From NCBI GenBank assembly GCA_945949625.1, contig CAMFFI010000081.1, forward strand, positions 1 to 5,765: DNA of 5,765 nucleotides, written 5' to 3'. The stretch's first letter is position 1. Every line of letters begins with the position of its first letter. The DNA comes from an uncultured bacterium. GTDB lineage: Bacteria > Bacillota > Clostridia > Oscillospirales > Acutalibacteraceae. The position numbers and the translations under genes were made by a program. The notes under the pieces were generated by a model. It did no database searches. It was not told where the DNA came from and saw only the letters and a list, made by a program, of their open reading frames with translations. Below, in pieces: positions 1 to 4,895 of this stretch.

Positions 1-762
1 CAGGTTTCCGCAGATTTCCTCAGCCCAGCTGTACTGCGACATATACTCGCCGTGAAATTGCGGCTTTCCTGTTTTCAGGTAGCTATAATAATCGCAGTCA
101 ATCCGTGCTGTATCCACAGAGTATTCATATCCGTTTTGCCGGAGTATTTTTTCCGCTTCAACTGACTTTAAAGCATTTCGCAAGTCAACAAACAACTGAT
201 GAAGATAGTTAATGTTTTTAACATCATCATTACTCTCCGCCCACATTATTGCGCATATTTGCTTTGCCGTCATACCCGAGCCGTTGCGGTCAATCAGTAT
301 TGCCAGCAATTCTTTTGATTTTGAACGCTTGAAGTTTAAAGCCTTTCCCTTTGCCGTTACTTCAAAATTGCCGAAGCATTTAACTGTCAGCAGTTTTTTC
401 TTTTCCTTTTCGCCTTTGATATGGTCAATTTCAGCCTGTACTGCCTCTGCTGTAATCGGCTTTAGCAAATAACCTGAAACGTGGATTTTAAAAGCGTCAA
501 CTGCATATTCCGAAAAGCCCGTACAAAAAACAATTTTACATTCAGGGCAAATTTCCAACAGCTTTTCAGCCAGTGCAAGACCGCCCATACCACGCATACT
601 GATATCGAGAAAGGCAATATCCGCCGTATTGCTTTCTGCCCATTTTAACGCCGCAGAACAAGAAGTAAATTCTGCCACCGAACATATGTCCGGCGAAGCT
701 TTTACAGCCGCAGTTAATGCATTAAGCATTATTTGTTCGTCATCTACCGCTAATGCAATCAT
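1..762 (-). CDS. Response regulator with receiver, winged-helix and BTAD (SARP-like) output; 3' end outside window
   Basis: Cytoplasmic DNA-binding response regulator, 254 codons visible, open at the left edge. Residues 1-115 form a receiver domain: acidic pair D7/D8, phospho-acceptor D53 in FLDIS, T81, and K101 in YLLKPI; the stretch around GFSEYAVDAF resembles LytR/AlgR-type receivers. Residues about 126-217 look like the winged helix found at the N-terminus of SARP-type activators (start LTVKCFGNFEV, end NGYEYSVDT). From about residue 221 the sequence (DYYSYL, then FHGEYMSQYSWAEE) matches the beginning of a BTAD tetratricopeptide-like domain, which continues outside the window. The start ATG overlaps the kinase stop as ATGA, with a full-strength site TAAGGAGG seven bases upstream, so the two genes are translationally coupled. 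The phosphoryl donor is inferred to be the adjacent kinase; target genes are unknown. The domain reading is from motif recognition, not a profile search. Confidence 0.9.
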   Translation of the reverse strand, partial: MIALAVDDEQIMLNALTAAVKASPDICSVAEFTSCSAALKWAESNTADIAFLDISMRGMGGLALAEKLLEICPECKIVFCTGFSEYAVDAFKIHVSGYLLKPITAEAVQAEIDHIKGEKEKKKLLTVKCFGNFEVTAKGKALNFKRSKSKELLAILIDRNGSGMTAKQICAIMWAESNDDVKNINYLHQLFVDLRNALKSVEAEKILRQNGYEYSVDTARIDCDYYSYLKTGKPQFHGEYMSQYSWAEEICGNL

Positions 763-2084
763 TTTCTTTCCTCCTTAGGAATTTTAATAACAGCGGTTGT
801 ACCTTTGTTTAAGACGCTTTCAATCGTCAGACTTCCTCCGCACATAACCTCAAGACGGCCTTTTATATTTTGAATACCTATATGTTTCTTTTTATCATAT
901 GATGCAGATTTATCAAAACCCACTCCGTTATCCTTTACGCATATGCAGTAATCATCATCGGTTTCATATGCAGATACTTTTATCTTTCCTCCGCTTTCCA
1001 AGCCCATAAGTCCGTGCTTAACTGAGTTTTCCACAAGAGGCTGGACAGTCAGCGCAGGAATTTGAAAATCATCTGTCTTCAAATCATATTCAACCTGTAT
1101 ATCGGGAAATCGAACCTGCTCAATATTCATATAGCACTTTATATGCTTTAACTCCTGAGAAAACAGAACAAGCGTACTGTTGTCAAGCTCGCTGAAATTG
1201 CCGCGCAGATATTGGGAAAAGTCCTGAGTCAATTCTGCCGCTTTTTCAGGCTGTTCCACACAAAGCTGCTGTATTGTACCCAGTGTGTTATAAATAAAAT
1301 GCGGTTGTATCTGGCTAATCATTGTAGAAATGCGACTTTCAGTTAATTCACGTTCCTGCTTGGCAAGCTGTCTGTCTTTTTCTGCAAGCTGCATCTTCTT
1401 TTCGGACAATTGACGGGTAAGCTCGCCTCTGAAAAGCATAAAAATCACAAGCAACGATAAAGTTGTTGCAATAAGCATAGGCGTTGGGTCCCAATATGAC
1501 AGAAACAGCATTGAAATCAAAGGCAGTACGCTAAAGGAAAGCAATGAAACAGTACTCTTGACAGAAAGTATCCTCCAAAAACGGATTACCATAATTATTT
1601 CCAGAATTAAAGTGGCAAAATCAAGTAATCGTACAATAAAATAATACGGTCCGTTTACATAAATGCCGTTTTCGTCAAAGGAAAACAACATTCCGTTGAA
1701 AACAGAAACAAAAGCAATGCAAAGGTACACAAAACAAATTGCGCCTATAAAATGGGCAAAATTCCATGAAACATTGTGCCTTTCCCTTATAAATCCTGTA
1801 AGGCAGTAAGCATACAAGCCGTTTAAAACGGCTCCCACTCCAAAAGATATAAAGGAACAGCATTTAAGAATGGGTATATTCTCAGGCGTACCTTCAAAAA
1901 GCCACAAGCCTATTTCTCCGGACAGCATAACAATATTTGAAACAAGCAAAGCTATAAAAAATTTCATAAATGTTCCGTTTCTTGTTTTGTCTGTAACAGC
2001 ATAAATCAAAAGAATAAGAGTTAACGATGCCGCAAATATCAGCAAGCATACGTTTAGCTCTGTCATATTGTTAAAATCAAGCAT
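759..2084 (-). CDS. LytS/YesM-type seven-helix sensor histidine kinase
   Basis: Membrane sensor kinase, 441 residues. Seven hydrophobic segments fill the N-terminal half (about residues 11-30, 41-60, 75-97, 110-130, 148-168, 178-197, 200-218), with only short loops, so the signal is probably small or sensed within the membrane. A charged heptad-like stretch (about 222-255, LSEKKMQLAEKDRQL) is a likely signalling coiled coil. The His_kinase (LytS-type) domain follows with phospho-acceptor H262 in QIQPHFIYNTL. The ATP-binding domain has N-box QPLVENSVKHG (348-358), G1 box DNGVGF (385-390) and G2 box GIQNIKGRL (403-411). The start at 2084 is preceded by GGAGGG with a 5-base gap, better than the internal ATG at 2066. 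It is first in an operon with the overlapping regulator gene. Its ligand cannot be read from sequence. The seven-helix input resembles the HisKA_7TM type of sensor region (recognition only). Confidence 0.93.
   Translation of the reverse strand: MLDFNNMTELNVCLLIFAASLTLILLIYAVTDKTRNGTFMKFFIALLVSNIVMLSGEIGLWLFEGTPENIPILKCCSFISFGVGAVLNGLYAYCLTGFIRERHNVSWNFAHFIGAICFVYLCIAFVSVFNGMLFSFDENGIYVNGPYYFIVRLLDFATLILEIIMVIRFWRILSVKSTVSLLSFSVLPLISMLFLSYWDPTPMLIATTLSLLVIFMLFRGELTRQLSEKKMQLAEKDRQLAKQERELTESRISTMISQIQPHFIYNTLGTIQQLCVEQPEKAAELTQDFSQYLRGNFSELDNSTLVLFSQELKHIKCYMNIEQVRFPDIQVEYDLKTDDFQIPALTVQPLVENSVKHGLMGLESGGKIKVSAYETDDDYCICVKDNGVGFDKSASYDKKKHIGIQNIKGRLEVMCGGSLTIESVLNKGTTAVIKIPKEERK
770..777 (-). 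promoter_or_regulatory. Strong ribosome binding site of the response regulator, inside the kinase gene
   Basis: Minus-strand TAAGGAGG, a complete match to the anti-Shine-Dalgarno core, lies seven bases before the regulator ATG (760-762) and inside the last codons of the kinase. Together with the ATGA stop/start overlap it fixes the regulator start and indicates coupled translation, probably with higher regulator than kinase output (inference). Confidence 0.85.
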
Positions 2085-2089
2085 ACATA

Positions 2090-2095
2090 CCCTCC
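2090..2095 (-). promoter_or_regulatory. Ribosome binding site of the kinase gene
   Basis: Minus-strand GGAGGG ends five bases before the ATG at 2082-2084. It supports that start over the internal ATG at 2064-2066 and over the out-of-frame ATG at 2086-2088, which closes after three codons. Confidence 0.75.
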
Positions 2096-2120
2096 GGCTG
2101 TTAATAGTTTAATGAATTTT

Positions 2121-2163
2121 AAGAATTTATTTGCTAAAGCATTTAAAAGCTACATAAATTCTT
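2121..2163 (-). other. Inverted repeat in the leader of the kinase operon
   Basis: A perfect 10-bp inverted repeat, AAGAATTTAT at 2121-2130 and its complement at 2154-2163, encloses 23 bases that can add a short GCT/AGC stem (2133-2135 with 2148-2150). It lies 26 bases upstream of the kinase ribosome site. No U-tract follows on either strand, so it is not a standard terminator. It could be an RNA leader hairpin or a protein-binding palindrome, or only a product of AT richness. Confidence 0.4.
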
Positions 2164-2205
2164 CTTCATTTTAGGCTTTTATGATAATCTGTATCTTCCG
2201 TTAAT

Positions 2206-2214
2206 ATTCTATCA
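2206..2214 (-). promoter_or_regulatory. Possible extended -10 promoter for the kinase/regulator operon
   Basis: On the minus strand TGA precedes TAGAAT (5 of 6 matches to TATAAT), giving an extended -10 of the form TGnTAGAAT. The hexamer 17 bases upstream (TTTTAT) is a poor -35. Overlapping TATGAT (2211-2216) is an alternative with an equally poor -35. The predicted leader would be about 115 nt and would include the inverted repeat at 2121-2163. AT richness makes chance matches likely. Confidence 0.3.
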
Positions 2215-2430
2215 TATTTTTTATTAATATAAAAGCGTGTATTCTTTATCGTTTTCACTGCAAACGCAATAGCTTATATTTAAACCTTGCACATTTTTCT
2301 TCTGCATCAATGCTGATGCCGACATTTTTTATAAATAATAAGCAATCAAAAGTCAAAAAACGCTTAATTAAGCTAAATTCTGCACACTTGACAATTAAAA
2401 AGAGCAATTAATTATAAACATCTTATGATG

Positions 2431-3291
2431 CTAAATAAGCATAACCAGTGTGCCGGCAACAATAGAAACCAATCCGACGGCTGATTTTTTTGATAATTTT
2501 TCGTGAAATACAATATATGAAAATGCAACCGTTACCAAAACACTCAGCTTGTCAATAGGCACTACAACGCTTGCAAGTCCGTCCTGAAGCGCCTTATAGT
2601 AGCACATCCACGACGCACCTGTGGCAATTCCCGAAAGACAGATAAATACAAGCTCTTTCTTTTGGATATTCCGTATTGTATGCTGTTTACCCGTAACAAA
2701 TACCATAACCCAAGCCATTAAAAGCACAACGCAGGTACGAACAGCCGTACCCAGATTGGACTCAACATTGGATATTCCGATTTTTCCGAGAATGGATGTA
2801 AGACTTGCAAATACAGCCGAGCCTACTGCATAAAGAAGCCAGCTTTTACCCTTTTGCTTTTTAAAATCTGCATCTTTCTTTTCAATCATTAAAAAAGTAC
2901 CGGCACCGATAAGCACAATGCCCATAGCTTTTGTCAGACTGACGTTTTCGTTCAGAAAAATAAACGCTAAAATTATTGTGAGAATAATGCTTGACTTATC
3001 GATTGGAACAACCTTGTTTATGTCACCGATTTGTAAAGCCTTGAAGTAACAAAGCCAAGAACCTCCTGTTGCAAGACCGGACAAAATCAAAAACAAAAGC
3101 GTTTTTCCGTCAATAGAGCCAAGCTGATTTTGAGAGCCGGCTATAAATACCATCAGCCACGAAAAAATCAGTACTACAATAGTGCGGATAGCCGTAGCTA
3201 CGGTAGAATCTGTTTTTCTTATTCCGCACTTAGCCAGAATGGAAGTCACTCCGGCAAAAAACGCAGAGCCAAACGCAAATACAACCCACAT
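2431..3291 (-). CDS. EamA/DMT-family transporter with two near-duplicate halves
   Basis: Inner-membrane drug/metabolite-superfamily permease, 286 residues, a usual length for two EamA units and about ten helices. The substrate is unknown. Residues 2-136 and 151-285 are two EamA units that align without a gap; both carry GSA, SWxCYxKALQ and VVPIDK motifs at matching positions. A charged linker (about 137-149, EKKDADFKKQKGK) joins them. The frame is open further upstream to 3390, but I place the start at ATG 3289-3291: it gives the normal DMT N-terminus (MWVVFAFGSAF), has a partial ribosome site GGTGA five bases upstream, and lies downstream of a good promoter whose -10 (3337-3342) sits inside the longer frame. 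It is divergent from the hydrolase gene and 346 bp from the kinase gene, so probably a single-gene transcript. The family call is sure; any substrate would be a guess. Confidence 0.9.
   Translation of the reverse strand: MWVVFAFGSAFFAGVTSILAKCGIRKTDSTVATAIRTIVVLIFSWLMVFIAGSQNQLGSIDGKTLLFLILSGLATGGSWLCYFKALQIGDINKVVPIDKSSIILTIILAFIFLNENVSLTKAMGIVLIGAGTFLMIEKKDADFKKQKGKSWLLYAVGSAVFASLTSILGKIGISNVESNLGTAVRTCVVLLMAWVMVFVTGKQHTIRNIQKKELVFICLSGIATGASWMCYYKALQDGLASVVVPIDKLSVLVTVAFSYIVFHEKLSKKSAVGLVSIVAGTLVMLI
2437..3288 (-). repeat. Internal tandem duplication in the EamA gene (codons 2-136 and 151-285)
   Basis: The two 135-residue halves (3288-2884 and 2841-2437) align with no gaps, offset by 149 codons. 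By hand count about 66 of 135 positions are identical (49%), including GSAxFA, TSILxK, RTxVVL, SWxCYxKALQ and VVPIDK. This points to a duplicated and fused single-EamA ancestor that has diverged less than usual for such transporters. Confidence 0.85.
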
Positions 3292-3336
3292 AACAGTCAC
3301 CACTAATTTTAAGCTTTCTCGTTGAGAGTTTATTAT

Positions 3337-3365
3337 ATTATAGCATACAAATGCAGAAATGTATA
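3337..3365 (-). promoter_or_regulatory. Promoter of the EamA transporter gene
   Basis: On the minus strand TATACA (3360-3365, 4 of 6 matches to TTGACA) and a perfect TATAAT (3337-3342) are separated by 17 bases, and TGC directly before the -10 makes it an extended -10. Transcription would begin near 3330, leaving a leader of about 39 nt before the ATG at 3291. This excludes the longer open frame start at 3390. Confidence 0.7.
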
Positions 3366-3412
3366 AGGGCAAATAATAAAGATTTGACACTTGTCGTGAG
3401 GCTGATTTTTGA

Positions 3413-3441
3413 TAGATAATTTTCTTTATGTGTGGTATGAT
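3413..3441 (+). promoter_or_regulatory. Probable promoter of the alpha/beta hydrolase gene
   Basis: TAGATA (3413-3418, 4 of 6 matches) and TATGAT (3436-3441, 5 of 6) have a 17-base spacing, and TGG precedes the -10 (extended -10). Initiation near 3448 would leave a leader of about 78 nt before ATG 3526. It conflicts with translation from a TTG at 3409, which would then not be in the transcript. Confidence 0.5.
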
Positions 3442-3525
3442 AGTTTTGACAAACTGATTGAAAAATCAGATTTTGAAAACAAATATTTAAAATTTATTCG
3501 AGGTTTTAAAAGAAAGTACGGAATT

Positions 3526-4626
3526 ATGAAAAGGAAACTTAAAAAAATAATGCTTATTGTGTTTATAATAATTATCGCTGTTATTGTGCTTGTAGCACTT
3601 TCAATTTTAGTGTCCCGTCTGATAAACAGCAACAAAAACAAAATTGATACCGAAACCGGTATTCAGGAATCTACATACATAGATATAGACGGAATGAAAC
3701 AATACATTCAGATTCGCGGAGAAAACACCGAAAATCCCGTTATGATTTTCATTCACGGCGGTCCTGCAAGTCCTATGGGGTATGTATCCGCTTATTATCA
3801 GAGGGAACTTGAATCCCAGCTTACTATTATCAATTATGACCAGCGCGGATGCGGCAGAACTTACTACGCCAATGACTGCAATTCAAATTCCAACATAGAT
3901 TTGCTTGTTGATGACCTGAATGCAATCGTTGAATATGCAAAAGAACGCTTTGGCAAGGAAAATGTAATTATTGCAGGACATTCCTGGGGAACGGTAATCG
4001 GCAGTATCTATGTTCAGAAACACCCGGAAAATGTAAGCTGTTATATCGGCATCAGTCAGATTACCAATCTCTATGAGAATAAACTGAACTCTGCACGAAT
4101 GGCTCTTGAAAAAGATAAAATCAAAGGAACAGAGGACCAGCAAAAACTTACAGAACTTATCCAAAGAATGAGCAAGGTCGAAAAATATGATGATATGTCA
4201 CTTGACGACCTCAGTCAGCTTGTTTCAATCACATCAAAATACATTGCCTGCGAAGGCGAAATGTCTGGACTTTCTCAGATGATTACAGGTATTACTTCTC
4301 CAGATATGAATTTTGATGATATAAAATGGTTTTTGTCACAAACGGATACAGAAAAATTCTTTGCTCAGAACAGAGAAATAATGGAGTATGCTTTCTTTGG
4401 ATTTGATATTGATACGCTTTCAACAACCTATAATGTACCGGTGTATTATCTTGCAGGTGAAGGTGATTACGCTGTTTGTCAGAAAGATACAGAGGCTTAT
4501 TATGAAAGCATAAAAGCGCCTGACAAAGATTTCTATTGGATTGAAAACGCAGGTCACAGTATGTTTATGGACAATCCGAAACTGTATTGTGACACTATAA
4601 AAAATATTTTGTCAAAAATCAAATAA
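3526..4626 (+). CDS. Membrane-anchored alpha/beta hydrolase, prolyl-iminopeptidase-like (S33 type)
   Basis: 366 residues from the chosen ATG. A lysine-rich start (MKRKLKK) and one hydrophobic helix (about 9-31) form an uncleaved signal anchor with no lipobox, so the catalytic domain should face outside. The alpha/beta hydrolase core has the oxyanion motif HGGP (77-80), DQRGCGR (105-111), nucleophile S153 in GHSWG, acid D314 in GEGDY and H344 in AGHSM: a complete triad. HGGP and DQRGxGR are typical of proline iminopeptidase relatives that release N-terminal residues from peptides, but many such homologues act on other amides or esters, so the substrate is open. An in-frame TTG at 3409 with GTGAGG seven bases upstream would add 39 residues. 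I prefer 3526 because it gives a standard anchor and lies after the promoter, though its own ribosome site is weak. No clear plus-strand terminator follows. Confidence 0.88.
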   Translation: MKRKLKKIMLIVFIIIIAVIVLVALSILVSRLINSNKNKIDTETGIQESTYIDIDGMKQYIQIRGENTENPVMIFIHGGPASPMGYVSAYYQRELESQLTIINYDQRGCGRTYYANDCNSNSNIDLLVDDLNAIVEYAKERFGKENVIIAGHSWGTVIGSIYVQKHPENVSCYIGISQITNLYENKLNSARMALEKDKIKGTEDQQKLTELIQRMSKVEKYDDMSLDDLSQLVSITSKYIACEGEMSGLSQMITGITSPDMNFDDIKWFLSQTDTEKFFAQNREIMEYAFFGFDIDTLSTTYNVPVYYLAGEGDYAVCQKDTEAYYESIKAPDKDFYWIENAGHSMFMDNPKLYCDTIKNILSKIK

Positions 4627-4643
4627 TATTTATGTTAATTATT

Positions 4644-4726
4644 TATAAAAGTCGAGTACCTCGACACGCAATTCGAGCAGACAGATTGATATTGCAAAAC
4701 CTATTATGCCCGACCGTTTCACCGCA
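4644..4726. repeat. Intergenic direct repeat, copy 1 (83 bp)
   Basis: Matches 4739-4821 at 78 of 83 positions with no gaps, offset 95. Differences are at 4652, 4658, 4676, 4705 and 4723. It contains a perfect six-pair hairpin GTCGAG/CTCGAC with a 3-base loop (4651-4665), and arms 4673-4679 and 4707-4713 that pair with one A/C mismatch on the plus strand but a G-U wobble on the minus strand. Read on the minus strand, the first hairpin is followed by TTTTAT. Not recognised as a known family. Confidence 0.95.
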
Positions 4727-4738
4727 ATTTTTATAAAG

Positions 4739-4821
4739 TATAAAAGACGAGTGCCTCGACACGCAATTCGGGCAGACAGATTGATATTGCAAAACCTATA
4801 ATGCCCGACCGTTTCACAGCA
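4739..4821. repeat. Intergenic direct repeat, copy 2 (83 bp)
   Basis: Second copy of the 4644-4726 unit, 94% identical, 12 bases after it. It carries a perfect seven-pair stem TCGGGCA/TGCCCGA (4768-4774 with 4802-4808) around a 27-base loop. The hairpin at 4746-4760 has one mismatch here (A/A on plus, U/U on minus) and is again followed by TTTTAT on the minus strand. Both copies lie between the convergent hydrolase and cstA genes. Open frames across them are short and contain the repeat in two different frames, so they are not genes. Confidence 0.95.
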
Positions 4822-4835
4822 TAATTCAATAGAGT

Positions 4836-4871
4836 AAAAAGCAACGCTCACCTTAAATTGAGGTGAGCGTT
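4836..4871 (-). terminator. Rho-independent terminator of the cstA gene
   Basis: A perfect 11-bp stem, AACGCTCACCT (4843-4853) with AGGTGAGCGTT (4861-4871), has a 7-base loop. On the minus strand it is followed by GC and five T (4836-4840). It begins 25 bases past the cstA stop. On the plus strand no T-run follows the stem, so it serves the minus strand mainly. Confidence 0.9.
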
Positions 4872-4895
4872 AATAATTATGTGATTTATCCTTCT

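Larger units (their letters stand above)
2085..2430. other. AT-rich intergenic region without a gene
   Basis: No convincing coding frame is seen on either strand in these 346 bases. The right part lies downstream of the EamA gene and the left part is the leader of the kinase operon. Besides the separately listed sites it holds a six-pair hairpin GCATCA/TGATGC with a 4-base loop (2304-2319), a 12-base palindrome GCTTAATTAAGC (2362-2373) followed on the minus strand by GTTTTTTG, and a plus-strand TTGACA (2388-2393) with TATAAA 19 bases later. The palindrome plus T-run is the best candidate for an EamA-gene terminator, but its 4-bp AT-rich stem is weak. Confidence 0.6.

Noticed and set aside
212..472. 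Plus-strand open frame of 86 codons
   Set aside because: It is the antisense shadow of the response regulator, whose conserved receiver and winged-helix residues fill the minus strand here.
2077..2088. Three-codon upstream frame (ATG at 2086-2088) overlapping the kinase start
   Set aside because: It sits only two bases after the ribosome site, much closer than normal, and such a short frame arises easily by chance. The in-frame ATG at 2084 has the proper gap.
2304..2319. Hairpin GCATCA/TGATGC as a terminator
   Set aside because: The T-run follows on the plus strand, where no gene is upstream to be terminated. On the minus strand no T-run follows.
3883..4164. Minus-strand open frame of 93 codons inside the hydrolase gene
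   Set aside because: It lies opposite the catalytic core of the hydrolase, shows no recognisable domain and has no ribosome site.
4644..4821. CRISPR array
   Set aside because: There are only two units, each 83 bp with a 12-base gap, so there is no repeat/spacer pattern and no cas gene nearby.
4644..4821. Insertion-sequence remnant or attachment site
   Set aside because: No transposase or integrase fragment, terminal inverted repeat or target duplication is visible around the repeats.
4639..4851. Minus-strand open frame across the tandem repeats with an echoed peptide
   Set aside because: The peptide echo comes from the 83-bp repeat read in different frames (the period of 95 is not a multiple of 3). 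There is no ribosome site, and the frame begins inside the cstA terminator stem.
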